Shown: positions 1 through 8,973, counted from the stretch's first letter. The stretch is DNA of 64,000 nt from Bacteroidota bacterium (GCA_016722375.1 JADKJG010000003.1:124001-188000), one strand, 5' to 3'. Notes: a model not told the origin generated them from the sequence alone. Made by a program: numbers and translations.

Positions 1-17
1 AAAAGCAAGAAAATCAG

Positions 18-1293
18 CTACTGCTTTGCAAACTTGCTCGTCGCAATAATGGTAACGTTGCGCTTTATATAGCACACATAAAGCCCAACGGGATATGAAG
101 AAATATCTATTCTTTGTAACCAGCTATATTGAGGCACGCTTGCTTGATAAATGCTTTGACCTAAGCTATTCATCAATACCAGACTAATCTCCTCTTGTTG
201 GATCCAATCAAAAAGACTGTAATCAACTGTTATTTCAGTTGAGGCTGGATTTGGATAAACTTTTATCCCATTAATTTCAGGCTTAACTACCTCATCTACC
301 CCTACCAAACAATTCTCCACCTCACACCCATTACTATCCAATCTCAATATCCAACCAAATTGACCGGTATATTCCGTAGCCCCCCCCCCCCTATATGTCC
401 ATTCTTTGTTAAAGGAACTATTCATTTTAACAACAGTAGCTGTACTATATATGAAGGGAAAAAATTCATAAACCTTCTTCTGTGCAGCATAAATAAAGCC
501 TCCATCTTTCGTTTCGGTTAAACCATAAGCTCCATAAGTGCTGTCGTTTGGGTCAAGCCATTGCCTTACCATCGTGCCACCGGTATCCACTTCCAATAAC
601 CACGTATAGCTCCGCTCGCGGGTCAGATCCACCAAGCATTAAGTTGCCATTTAATAATGGGATAATGTTATGGGATGTTTCATACTGATTCAGTAATCCG
701 AAGTACTTTTCCCACAACCAGCTTCCTTGAGAATCAATTTTTAAGATGCAAATATCCGGTAGATAGCTTAAGCTATCTGCTCTGGCACCAGAGATATAAA
801 ACATGCCATTATTAAATTCTGTTACCCCTGTGCCTTGAAATGACCATGAAAAAGGTGTGTAATATTCATAAGTCTGAATATTGTCCAAAGCAGTATTAAA
901 CTTTGAAAATAATGTGCGAGGCAATGAATCAATAGAATATCCAGCAAATGCATATCCATTTGATGATGTTTTTATTAGGCTATTGTAAAACCCCCCATAT
1001 CGCTTTGGTATGGTATCATACAAAGACTTATATCTGATAAACTGACCAATAGAATCTAATTCGGCTATTACGATTCTGGCATACTCAAACGGTGGATTAT
1101 ACGGAGATATTACGCCAATTACTTTATAAAAACCATTTTCATGGATGATGCTACTAAACATCATCGAAGGTCTATCTTCCTTAAAAGTTTTATTTAAAAT
1201 TATCTGTGAATTAGCAGAAGATGTTAAAGCAATTAAAGCAGCTAATATTAGCTGCTTTAATTGCTTTTGTTTGAAAATACTGTCAGTTATCAT
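18..1293 (-). pseudogene. Type IX secreted protein, split by a frameshift
   Basis: Two overlapping reading frames belong to one gene. The upstream part (1293 down to 553) begins with a signal peptide (hydrophobic stretch ending near TSSANSQ) and continues as a beta-rich repeat protein. It leaves frame near 610-625, after LMLGGSDP, and the neighbouring frame carries on (YTWLLEVDTGG onward) to the stop at 18. The last ~85 residues form a Por-secretion-system sorting tail (KVYPNPASTEITVDYS, then GLYVCYIKR near the end), so the intact product would be exported by type IX secretion and cut at the surface. No enzymatic domain is recognised. A single lost or gained base explains the break; it may be a sequencing error. 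A 12-G tract lies inside the downstream half. Confidence 0.75.
380..391. repeat. 12-nt C/G homopolymer inside coding sequence
   Basis: Twelve consecutive C on the plus strand (G on the coding strand) encode Arg-Gly-Gly-Gly-Ala in the secreted protein. Tracts of this length slip during replication in many bacteria and can switch surface proteins on and off. They are also hard to sequence. Confidence 0.9.
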
Positions 1294-1628
1294 TTCATAA
1301 TGTTAAACCGGCCTTTGTCTTTCATGCTATTATTACCAATCACCCTTACTATGTATAGTCCACTGCTGAGCATAGATGTGTTTATCTCAACTTTTGTTTC
1401 CTCTGTTGTGGTCTTTTTCGTGTTAATTATCCTGCCATAAATATCCAGAATCTGAACTATGTCGTCGTTTTCAAATCCAGCATACTCGATAGTTACAAAA
1501 TCTTTAGCGGGGTTAGGATAAATCTTTAGTATAGGTATAGGCCCGACTTTTTCTTTTACCGATTCCGATGTTTTTCTGATTTCATCAGATTCATTGCCCT
1601 TCTTGCCTGACCATTGTGGCGCATCTCG
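1290..1628 (-). pseudogene. Fragment: C-terminal type IX sorting domain
   Basis: An open frame without a usable ATG starts after a stop near 1629 and ends with TGA at 1290-1292, overlapping the ATG of the next secreted protein gene as ATGA. The translation contains KIYPNPAKDFVTIEYAG and ends GLYIVRVIGNNSMKDKGRFN, the standard type IX sorting tail. The body of the protein is missing: upstream there is a stop inside a palindrome and then the stress island. It is probably the 3' end of a gene cut off when the neighbouring DNA arrived. No function remains by itself. Confidence 0.65.
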
Positions 1629-1644
1629 TCAGTTATAACTGGCG
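1627..1644. repeat. Near-perfect palindrome (CGTCAGTTATAACTGGCG)
   Basis: The two 9-bp arms match at 8 positions. The palindrome sits exactly where the sorting-domain fragment loses its frame. It could be a recombination scar or part of a dispersed repeat; no second copy was found in the window. Confidence 0.4.
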
Positions 1645-1733
1645 GGGCAGGCTACTTGATTATGCAATCCCTTTATTTTATCTACTTTAAGCTACCCGAC
1701 TTTAGTTTCAAGAATGAGATTGCTCAATAAATA

Positions 1734-2039
1734 TTATAATTTTTCTAATTGTCTTCGCAATTTGCTCTCTACATCGGTCAAAAGTGCGTGGAAATTATCT
1801 CCATACTCTGAAGCGAAGGGGTCATTACCTGGAATACCTAAACGTATACTGACTTGTTTTTGTTGAGTTTTCTTTTCAGCTTTGTCCTCTAGGTATATAT
1901 CTGCCCATTCAATTCTATCATAAAAGCGACTAAGGCGTGTGATACTTTTACGTATCGTGTCCTTTACATCATCGTCTATTGTAATATCTACTGCTTGAAC
2001 ATTAATCTTTATTCCTGTGATACTTTCTGTATATTCCAT
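1734..2039 (-). CDS. HPF/RaiA-like ribosome hibernation factor
   Basis: A 101-residue protein of the S30AE / sigma-54 modulation family. It begins with a beta strand (GIKINVQAVDITIDDDVKD), then a helix (SITRLSRFYDRIEWADIYLED) and a basic beta strand (KQVSIRLGIPG), the order seen in short hibernation factors. Such proteins bind the 30S decoding region and stall or dimerise ribosomes during stress. The gene is 13 bp downstream of dps and is the last gene of the minus-strand stress cluster, so stationary-phase or stress co-expression is likely. The family call is good; whether it dimerises or only silences ribosomes is unknown. Confidence 0.8.
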   Translation of the reverse strand: MEYTESITGIKINVQAVDITIDDDVKDTIRKSITRLSRFYDRIEWADIYLEDKAEKKTQQKQVSIRLGIPGNDPFASEYGDNFHALLTDVESKLRRQLEKL

Positions 2040-2052
2040 AATTAAATTTATT

Positions 2053-2523
2053 TTATTGTTTTATATATGCCGTATACATCCATACTAGTTTTTCTTGTGC
2101 ACTGATATAATCACTCATCAGGGCATTTGTTCCTTCATCGTTTGCGTCTGCCGATAAATCTAGAATTTCTCGTTGAAGTGTAATGATAATTTTAAGAGAC
2201 TCCAATGTGTCTTTCACATCTTTAACTCCGTCTGACACTTCTGTACTTTCTTTTACCTTCGCTAGCTTTTGATAAATAGAAAACTGATGGTTTGGTGTAT
2301 GACCAAGGGTCTTAATTCGCTCCGCGACTTCATCTATCTTTACGAATAAATCTTCGTACATTTCTTGAAATTTACCGTGAAGTTCAAAGAACTTATCTCC
2401 AGTAATATTCCAGTGATACCCTCTTATGTTTTGATAAAAGATGGAATAGTCTGCTAATAGCTCATTTAATTTTTCTGATAATACGTTGGATTTTTCTTTA
2501 TCCAGTCCAATAAAATTTGTCAT
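2053..2523 (-). CDS. dps: Dps family DNA-protecting ferritin
   Basis: A 156-residue ferritin-like four-helix protein of normal Dps length. The inter-subunit ferroxidase residues are visible: His37 in GYHWNITG, His49 in FFELHGKF, and Asp64 and Glu68 in KIDEVAERI. Dps dodecamers bind DNA non-specifically and oxidise Fe2+ with H2O2, which limits Fenton damage. The gene lies next to the hibernation factor and in the same strand block as catalase and FMN reductase genes, consistent with an oxidative/starvation role. A 225-bp gap upstream could hold its own promoter. Confidence 0.9.
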   Translation of the reverse strand: MTNFIGLDKEKSNVLSEKLNELLADYSIFYQNIRGYHWNITGDKFFELHGKFQEMYEDLFVKIDEVAERIKTLGHTPNHQFSIYQKLAKVKESTEVSDGVKDVKDTLESLKIIITLQREILDLSADANDEGTNALMSDYISAQEKLVWMYTAYIKQ

Positions 2524-2607
2524 TTTGTTTTGATTTTAATATTTAAAATTGTGCTACGGTCCGTTGTTTAATGGTTGATATCAAACGATTCATTCTCTTT
2601 AAGCTGC

Positions 2608-2724
2608 TTAGTGCCGCGTTTTTAGTACCATATCACCAAGTTCTTTTATTTCGTCTTGTATAATAAAAATGACCCTTTCATCCTTTAATAAAATGTTCCA
2701 AGCAATTCGCTGACAATGTCAGAA
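2608..2724 (-). pseudogene. Short coding remnant upstream of dps
   Basis: The gap before dps contains an open stretch on the minus strand reading ...LLKDERVIFIIQDEIKELGD and ending MVLKTRH at a TAA (2608-2610). It has no ATG, and a second frame next to it also looks protein-like (SDIVSELLG). This suggests a small gene that has lost its start through an indel. A perfect CTGAC/GTCAG hairpin lies at 2710-2722. Family unknown. Confidence 0.3.
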
Positions 2725-2748
2725 CTGAATGCAAATTACACTTTTTTT

Positions 2749-3063
2749 TTAAATCTTTCTCTCAGGTCTGTTCAGTTTTTGAACCAACTTAAAAGATGCA
2801 TAATCTGCATAGATACCATAAGCGTTTACCAAAAGACCTTTTATCTTACCATCTGTTGAGGAAATAGCATATAAAATGCTTTCATTATCAACGTCTGACA
2901 TTTCTTGAAAACGGTGTTTTTCATCAATCTCAAATTCTTCGGGTTGCAATTGGCATTCGTTTTCTGGACATTCTATAAACTCTTCTTTCATATTAAAGTT
3001 ATAAGTATAGCCTTTTTTTGCAAGATCGTTGATGGCTTCGGATAAGCTTGAGTATTTTCCCAT
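2749..3063 (-). CDS. Small conserved Bacteroidetes protein (unknown function)
   Basis: A 104-residue acidic soluble protein. The pattern SLSEAINDLAKKGYTYNF, a Cys pair (CPENEC), a PEEFEIDE motif, YAISS and GLLVNAYGIYAD matches a small family common in Bacteroidetes. From memory it often carries the database label phosphoribosylpyrophosphate synthetase, but it lacks the PRPP-binding loop and is far too short for that enzyme, so the label should not be trusted. It is one base downstream of the DsbA-like gene and thus probably co-transcribed with it. Confidence 0.6.
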   Translation of the reverse strand: MGKYSSLSEAINDLAKKGYTYNFNMKEEFIECPENECQLQPEEFEIDEKHRFQEMSDVDNESILYAISSTDGKIKGLLVNAYGIYADYASFKLVQKLNRPERKI

Positions 3064-3064
3064 T

Positions 3065-4009
3065 TTATTTCAGTTTTAATTGATTATTATTTAATTGCCC
3101 AAATAGATCCGTTTTTCGTTGTAAATTTTTCAATGCTCCTTTTTCAGAAAGTTCATTCAAAATAGTTTCGCTTTCGTTTCTTGGCGTACCTGAAAGTTCA
3201 GCATACTCCTTAGCAGTAAGTGAATGGTATTTAGAAAAAAGTGTCTCCCAGTTTTTGCTATACTCACTTTTTGTAGCATTCGGATTCAATTTTAAAATGG
3301 CCATTTCGTAAAATGCATAAGGCCTGGCACCATAAACGGTTTCCATATTGCCAGCCTTATCCATGAAGAATATAGTTGGAAATCCTCTTACACCCAGTTC
3401 TTTTCCTAATTTTAAATCTTCTTCAAACAACGCTTTTGCTTTGCCTTCATAATCGGTTTTCAATTGCTCAACATTCAGTCCAACAGTTTTTGCTGCAGTT
3501 TCTAAATGTTCCCATTTGGCAATGTTTTTCTTTTTAAGAAAAACCATTTCTCTAATTCCCCGCATAAACAAAAGGGCTTTTTCTTCATCTTGTAGTTGTG
3601 CTGCTTTGAAAGCTATGGATGGTGGATAAGAAGAGTCCAACGGGTCTTCTAACCATAAATCGCCATCAATAGGCATATCATAGTGTACGCTTACTTCATC
3701 CCAGTGTGAAGCTACGTCAGACGGTTTACCAATACCACCACTATTGTAACTCCAGTCTGGTAATAAACCTCCCATTCTATAGTCAATTTCAACAATATTG
3801 CCATATTCAAGTTTCAGTTTACGTAGTTGTGGTTCAATTCCCCAACATGACGAGCATATAGGATCTGTGTAGTAAATAAGTTTTACGGATTTTTCCGTTG
3901 ATTGTACTGTAGTTATAGATGTGTTATTAACTTTTTCATCAGTTGTTTCACACATTCCAGTTTCTATATCGCACAAAAGCGGATTGTTTTTTATGGTTTC
4001 GTTGCTCAT
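3065..4009 (-). CDS. DsbA-like (FrnE/SpxH-type) thioredoxin-fold protein
   Basis: A 314-residue protein with no signal peptide. After ~45 divergent residues it starts a thioredoxin fold with LIYYTDPICSSCWGIEP, giving a CxxC redox pair (CSSC). A long helical insertion follows, then the cis-Pro region GVRGFPTIFFMD, as in cytoplasmic DsbA-family oxidoreductases. The last ~60 residues (SGTPRNESETILNELSEKG) are an extra helical tail. Its cytoplasmic location and stress-gene neighbours fit a thiol-disulfide or protease-adaptor role; the substrate is unknown. ATG at 4009; spacing to the next gene upstream is 62 bp. Confidence 0.75.
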   Translation of the reverse strand: MSNETIKNNPLLCDIETGMCETTDEKVNNTSITTVQSTEKSVKLIYYTDPICSSCWGIEPQLRKLKLEYGNIVEIDYRMGGLLPDWSYNSGGIGKPSDVASHWDEVSVHYDMPIDGDLWLEDPLDSSYPPSIAFKAAQLQDEEKALLFMRGIREMVFLKKKNIAKWEHLETAAKTVGLNVEQLKTDYEGKAKALFEEDLKLGKELGVRGFPTIFFMDKAGNMETVYGARPYAFYEMAILKLNPNATKSEYSKNWETLFSKYHSLTAKEYAELSGTPRNESETILNELSEKGALKNLQRKTDLFGQLNNNQLKLK

Positions 4010-4071
4010 GGTTCTATTTTTATTGTCCTTTTTAAGAAAAAAGGCATTACCAGAAAATTAATAATGATAGG

Positions 4072-4452
4072 TTATTTTACCTCTTCGGAGGTTGCAAATT
4101 CTTCCATTCTTGTGATCAAATCGTTTTCAACTGTATAGATTTGAACCCAATCTTGTTTTAGTTCTCTACCTGATCGTTTTACTTTTTGATGTTCTCTTCC
4201 TAAAACCACTACCATATTTCCTTCAACAATATATTGTAGCGGTTCAAAGTTGATGATTTCGGTTCGTTCCATAATATTATTGTAAAAAGCTCTTACACCT
4301 TCCTTCTTTTCAAACCGTCCTTTTGGGATTATTTGTGTTCCATGATAAATCCAAACAGTATCGTCTGAAACTGTTGCCACAAATTTATCTGCGTCGCCAC
4401 CGCTAAATGCAGAGAACATATTCTGTACTACTTTTTTTGCTGAATTTTTCAT
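4072..4452 (-). CDS. SnoaL/NTF2-like protein
   Basis: A 126-residue alpha+beta barrel protein. The N-terminal helix (VVQNMFSAFSGGDADKFVATV), then VSDDTVWIYHG, an FYNNIMERTE helix and paired C-terminal strands (MVVVLGREHQKV, WVQIYTVENDLI) are typical of the SnoaL-like fold. Members act as small-molecule isomerases, hydrolases or simple binders, and no catalytic pair is certain here. It lies between the DsbA-like gene and the MFS transporter in one transcriptional direction. Confidence 0.7.
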   Translation of the reverse strand: MKNSAKKVVQNMFSAFSGGDADKFVATVSDDTVWIYHGTQIIPKGRFEKKEGVRAFYNNIMERTEIINFEPLQYIVEGNMVVVLGREHQKVKRSGRELKQDWVQIYTVENDLITRMEEFATSEEVK

Positions 4453-4495
4453 GTTTCTTTGTTTTACTGTTCCGATTTAATTTCCCCCATAAAAA

Positions 4496-5668
4496 TCAAC
4501 CTAAAGTCTTTTTCGAAAAAAATGAAATAATTAAACCAGGTACAGAAAGCCCAATTGCCAAATAGATCAGACTCATGGGCGAATAAATTCCTAGTAACAA
4601 TCCTGCTACTGAAGAAGCAATCATTATAGATAAGTTAAATACCGAAGACTGAACTGAGGTGGCCACATCTTTAGCAGTTTCTACCTGGCGGCTAACACCA
4701 GCTTGCAGCAAGGTAACTAATGGACCAAATGAAAGTCCCCATAAAAAGAAGGCAATGTGTCCCAGTCCTGTTGTTCCACCCAAAATTAGAAAAATAACCA
4801 TAGAGATAATCATGAAGGCAAACATTAAAATGGTTAGAAGTCGCAAATGCTTATCCGTATATTTTATAGCCAGCAATACCGAAATCAAAGATCCTATTCC
4901 AAAAAATAATAAGGCACTCTCTACTCCTCCGGCCAACTGAATTTCATCAACAAGACTAGTGATATAAATATAGACACCGTAATGTGCTATGACACCAAGT
5001 AGCGTAAGCAGTAAAATAAGTAAAACCGACGGGATTTTTAATAGCGCAAAAGGTGAAGAACTTTTCGTCAGTTTCTCACCTGGTACTGAAGGCAAAGCAA
5101 AGAAACTAACTAAGGCGATAACAAAAATAAAAGTGCCTAATCCAATAAATTCAGTTCTCCATCCATAAATATTACCAATAGAAGTCAGTATAGGCATTCC
5201 AATACTAATTCCTAATGTAGTTCCAGCCATGATTACTGCAATGGCTTTCCCGTGATCTTTTTCATCGACCAATCGCATACCATAGGCAGCAATCATTGGC
5301 CACATTACACCAGCACAAATTCCGCCAATTATCCTTAAGATTATAATAATCGTATAATCGTGTACAAGACCTGCAACAATATTAGAAATCGCAAATCCAC
5401 CAAGCAAAAGGAGCAACAAGTATTTCCGGTTAAACTGCATGGTGACTGAAATCAGCGGTATTGCAAAAATAGCTGAGGCTATAGCGTAGTAACCTACCAG
5501 ATTTCCTGTTTGTATCTCACTAATGTTCAAATCAGTCATCATCAGTGGAAGCACACCTGATGGCATTAACTCTGACAGTATTCCTACAAAAGTTACCGAT
5601 GACATTAAAATCATCATGAGCCACGGAAAAGATTTTTTGGCTTGCTCCGTAATGTTATGTCTGCTCAT
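4496..5668 (-). CDS. MFS efflux transporter (DHA1-like, 12 TM)
   Basis: A 390-residue membrane protein with about twelve hydrophobic segments, starting with a short cytoplasmic tail before FPWLMMILMSSVTFVG. Between TM2 and TM3 it shows the degenerate MFS motif A (FNRKYLLLLLLGG) and in TM5 a G-rich motif C-like stretch (GTTLGISIGMPILTSIG). Proteins of this type export drugs or sugars by proton antiport. The size and layout resemble the AraJ/YdhP group. In this detoxification cluster, export of a toxic small molecule is plausible, but the substrate cannot be read from sequence. Confidence 0.8.
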   Translation of the reverse strand: MSRHNITEQAKKSFPWLMMILMSSVTFVGILSELMPSGVLPLMMTDLNISEIQTGNLVGYYAIASAIFAIPLISVTMQFNRKYLLLLLLGGFAISNIVAGLVHDYTIIIILRIIGGICAGVMWPMIAAYGMRLVDEKDHGKAIAVIMAGTTLGISIGMPILTSIGNIYGWRTEFIGLGTFIFVIALVSFFALPSVPGEKLTKSSSPFALLKIPSVLLILLLTLLGVIAHYGVYIYITSLVDEIQLAGGVESALLFFGIGSLISVLLAIKYTDKHLRLLTILMFAFMIISMVIFLILGGTTGLGHIAFFLWGLSFGPLVTLLQAGVSRQVETAKDVATSVQSSVFNLSIMIASSVAGLLLGIYSPMSLIYLAIGLSVPGLIISFFSKKTLG

Positions 5669-5779
5669 AGTTTTGTTTTTTGATAACTATTGGAAACATA
5701 GTAAGTACTTCACTTCAATTATATTCAGTATTTACTAAAAATATCGAAGTGAAGTACTTTAAAATCGATTCTTTTTAAA

Positions 5780-7028
5780 TTAAAGACTAAAAGGAATATC
5801 AAATTCCACTTCTTTTTTGCGGAATAGGAAGTTACCATTACGTACAGATGCTAAAACATCTACTCGTCTACGAATCGCCTCATAAACGGAAGTTTCATTT
5901 AATACAATGAAGTTTGCTGCTTTACCAACATCTAAACCATAACTCTCTTGAATATTTAAACAACGAGCACCATTATAGGTAATCAGATCGAAATTTGTTT
6001 CTACATCTTTTTTAGACATGATTTGAGCGAGGTGAATTCCATTATCCAGAATATTCATCATATTGCCATTGCCCATTGGATACCATGGATCGTTTATGGA
6101 GTCTTGTGCGAAAGCCACATTTATTTCGGATTCAATGAATTCTTTTACTCTGGTTAGTCCACGACGTTTAGGATAGGTGTCTTGGCGACCTTGTAAATAA
6201 ACATTTTCTGTTGGACAGGAGATAAAGTTGATCTTGCTCTTTTTGAATATGTCCATCATTCTAAAGGCATAAGAATCATCAGCAGAGCCAAAAGAACAGG
6301 TATGACTTGCTGTGGTTTTACTTCCATAACCTTCTAGATAGACAAGAGCATTTAATAACTCTAAAAAGCGTGAATGAGGATCATCTGTTTCGTCACAGTG
6401 CACATCAATCAATTTATCATATTTTAAAGCAAGCTCAACAGTGTCATGAACAGATTTTTCTCCAAATTCCCTCGCAGGTTCATAATGTGGAATTCCGCCA
6501 ACAACGTCAGCACCCATTTTAAGGGCTTCTTCCACTAAATCACGTCCGCCTTTATACATGTACATACCTTCTTGCGGAAAGGCAACAATCTGAATATCAA
6601 CAATATCTTTTAAATCTTGTTTCATTTCCAGCATTGCTTTTAATGCTGTAAAGTTTGGATCGGTAACATCTATATGGGTACGGATGTGCTGCACCCCCTG
6701 AGACACTTCGTCTTTAATTCCCTTCATGGCCAGTCTTTTTACGCTTTCTACCGTAAGGGTTTTTTTGAATTGTGGCCATAATTCAATCGCTTCAAACAAG
6801 GTTCCGGGAACCAGCTCCTTCCTGGCCCAGTTCCGATAAGGTATAAACGTAGTCCAAATGTAAATGTGGATCTACATAAGGTGGCAAAATAAGTTTTCCG
6901 CTAAGGTCAATTTCCGCATCACATTTAGGTAGATTAGTTCCGATATGAGTAATTTTTCCATTTTCTACAATCATTTCGGTTGCGGAATCATTCCGATAAA
7001 TTTTTGCATTAAAAAACTTTTTTTCCAT
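5780..7028 (-). pseudogene. codA: Cytosine deaminase-type amidohydrolase, frameshifted
   Basis: Two frames form one metal-dependent amidohydrolase. Residues 1-74 (ATG at 7028) carry the HxH metal motif in DPHLHLDYV and end EGAGS. The expected continuation GTLFEAIELWPQFKK is in the next frame. The coding strand reads TTCCCGG where TTCCGG would keep the frame, so one extra C at 6806-6808 is the likely fault. The rest has the other ligand motifs: HCDETDD, ASHTCSFG and AQDSINDPW (catalytic Asp). The intact enzyme would convert cytosine or a related pyrimidine/pterin to the keto form plus ammonia. The damage is one base in a three-base run and may be a read error. Confidence 0.8.
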
Positions 7029-7063
7029 GGCTGATTAATTTAAAGTTATTTAATGTTTAAATT

Positions 7064-7624
7064 TTATTTTTTCTGAACATGGGTATCAACCCATTTTTCA
7101 AAGGCTTCCAAAAAGTTCTTCAAGAATCCTTTGGTAGAATCGTTAATAAGTTCCCCATTGTCGTCAAAAAGCCCCCCGGCTCCACCAATATAAGCTTCTG
7201 GTTGTGCCATTGCAGGGACATTCACAAAAGTTAGCGACTGTCTTAAATGGTGATTCGCACCAAAGCCGCTAATGTTACCAATGGAAACGCTTACAATTCC
7301 AGCTGGTTTTCCATCCCATGAATTTTCTCCATAAGGGCGAGAACCGACATCAATGGCATTTTTTAGAACACCAGGTACGGAACGGTTATATTCAGGTGTT
7401 AGAAAAAGAAGTCCATCCGAAGCCTTGATTTTTTCACGTAATACTTCCCATTCTTTTGGTGGATTGGCTTCTAAGTCCTCATTGAACATAGGAAGACCTG
7501 ATATGTTTAACAGTTCCATTGATAAGGATTCTGGTGCCATCGCCATCAGTACTTTGGCTGTTTTTAAGTTAAAGGACTCTTTGCGAAGACTTCCTACGAT
7601 AACTGCAATTTTGTGTTTTTTCAT
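7064..7624 (-). CDS. NADPH-dependent FMN reductase (ChrR/azoreductase type)
   Basis: A 186-residue flavodoxin-like protein. It begins KIAVIVGSLRKESFNLKTAK, whose G-S-x-R-x-x-S-x-N motif binds the FMN phosphate. It continues with the family signature LFLTPEYNRSVPGVLKNAID around residues 75-95 and GKPAGIVSVSIG. These enzymes reduce quinones, azo compounds or chromate and limit redox cycling. The gene sits between codA and the deleted catalase with a 37-bp gap, consistent with one oxidative-stress transcript. Confidence 0.88.
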   Translation of the reverse strand: MKKHKIAVIVGSLRKESFNLKTAKVLMAMAPESLSMELLNISGLPMFNEDLEANPPKEWEVLREKIKASDGLLFLTPEYNRSVPGVLKNAIDVGSRPYGENSWDGKPAGIVSVSIGNISGFGANHHLRQSLTFVNVPAMAQPEAYIGGAGGLFDDNGELINDSTKGFLKNFLEAFEKWVDTHVQKK

Positions 7625-7661
7625 AACATTGATTTTTTTAGTTTAAAATTTTTTAAAAAAT

Positions 7662-8141
7662 TTATCTATTAGTAGGTTTCGGCGCCCATTTATCATAAAG
7701 AGACATGTCAAAATTATTGACCTCATCCATAGTTAAACCAAGTGCTTTAGCAACACCCTGTCCGTATTCTGGATCAGCTTTAAAACAGTTTCTTATTTGA
7801 CGAATTTGAATAAATTTCTCTGCGCCTCCTCTTTCTCCAGCAACTGTAGAAAATCTGCTGAACAGTTCTGTTTTCTTACCAACTTCGCTAAAAATTCTCG
7901 CCTTAATGTATTTAGTAATGTGGTGAGTAACCGCAAATGTGCCAAAAGCACCGGATCCTTTAGTGTGCATTTTTCTTTCTGGGATGACCTCTCTGTCAAA
8001 GTTTGCCATTTTTTCAAGAAACCAAGCATCTTGCATTAACATGGGGCCTCGTAGTCCTGTAGTTTGTACGTTTTGATTATCTCCAACCGGTGCTCCAGTT
8101 TGTCTTGTGAGTTTTGATTCTTTGTCTTTCATATTTTCCAT
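7662..8141 (-). pseudogene. katA: Catalase with a large in-frame internal deletion
   Basis: A 159-residue frame joins the first ~107 residues of a clade-3 haem catalase directly to its last ~50. The N-terminus is intact, including [14 protein letters not shown], the catalytic His59 in [12 protein letters not shown] and [14 protein letters not shown]. After AGERGGAE the sequence jumps to [20 protein letters not shown], normally near residue 440. The missing ~340 residues include the haem-binding core, the active-site Asn and the proximal Tyr, so catalase activity is not expected. The junction (about 7810-7825) keeps the frame, so a short fusion protein could still be made. It is the first gene of the minus-strand cluster. 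Confidence 0.85.
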
Positions 8142-8266
8142 ATCTGGGAAGTTTACGTTACTATTTGTTTATTGTCTTTATAGTTTTTTTAGGTGTTGCA
8201 TAGCTTGCAAATACCCGACACATTTCCTTCAACAACGTCTGGTATCTCGCTACGTAAAAGTAAAAT

Positions 8267-8371
8267 TTATTTCTCAAGGTCATCCAAAGGACTTTTGATT
8301 TCACTAATTTTTTTATTGCTCACGTGCGTATATATCATGGTGGTTTTCGGGCTATCAAATCCATAAGTAAA
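8267..8371 (-). pseudogene. C-terminal remnant of a tyrosine recombinase/integrase
   Basis: About 34 codons on the minus strand read GFDSPKTTMIYTHVSNKK and continue ISEIKSPLDDLEK before a TAA at 8267-8269. SxKTTxIYTHVS is the hallmark of the XerC/D-type integrase C-terminus and includes the catalytic Tyr (IYTHV). A stop just upstream shows the rest of the gene is gone. It lies directly beyond the truncated catalase and marks a probable edge of a former mobile element covering the stress island. Confidence 0.7.
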
Positions 8372-8577
8372 TCACACTCAGGGTGTTTTTATTTCACCAA
8401 AAGTATGAGTTCCTTTATCTTATACCAAACAGTCATAATAGATAAGCGGAAGCCGCAGGTTGTATTTTGCCTTTTTCGGATTTCCTATCACGCATGAATG
8501 AAAATAGCTATAATATATCGTTTTTCCATGTTTTTCTGTTAATTAGTTGTATTTCAGCAAATATCCAGACTGTTTTT

Positions 8578-8934
8578 GTCACAGAAATAGGCAAAACCGC
8601 GACGGAAATAGGGAAGTCCGTGACGAAAATATGGAAGTCTGTCATGAACTTAGGGAAGTCCAACACAGAAATACCTAAGTCCATCGCAAGAATACCTAAG
8701 TCTGTCGCAGAAATAGGGAAGTTTGCGACAGAAATACCTAAACTCAACACAGAAATAGGGAAGTCCGCCACGGAAATAGGGAAATTTGCGGCAGGAATAC
8801 CCAAACTCGTCGCGAAAACAGGCAAGCGGGTGGTGGAAATACCTCAAGGTCGGGATGGATTATATCACTATTATTTGGTTATAGGTAAGTCTGTGACAGA
8901 AGTAGGCAAGTCCACTGTGGAAATAGTCAAACTT
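8578..8934. repeat. 21-bp tandem array A (17 units)
   Basis: Seventeen consecutive 21-bp units, all in register. The best-conserved core is GAAATAGGGAAGTCC preceded by a variable GTSAC-like part. Several units replace ATAGGGAAG by ATACCTAAG, so two unit variants are mixed. Units 14 and 15 (8851-8892) are badly worn but keep the 21-bp phase. An open frame with the heptad TEIGKSA/TEIPKLN runs through it on plus (from an ATG at 8494) and others are open on minus. It sits between the integrase remnant and a 9-kb exported-protein gene. Confidence 0.9.
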
Positions 8935-8973
8935 GCCGTAAGGATAGTATAGGAAGATGTAGAGAAATTCTGC

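Noticed and set aside
2749..3063. Small protein as PRPP synthetase
   Set aside because: 104 residues without a PRPP loop or kinase fold; that name appears to be a propagated annotation error.
8578..8934. Array A as a CRISPR array
   Set aside because: Units are 21 bp in total with no repeat/spacer separation of 20-40 bp, the repeats are too degenerate, and no cas genes are present. The same holds for arrays B-E.
8467..8952. 161-residue open frame through array A as a real protein
   Set aside because: It is a by-product of the 21-bp repeat, other frames are equally open, and no family or convincing start context exists. Kept only as a repeat; translation left as a question.
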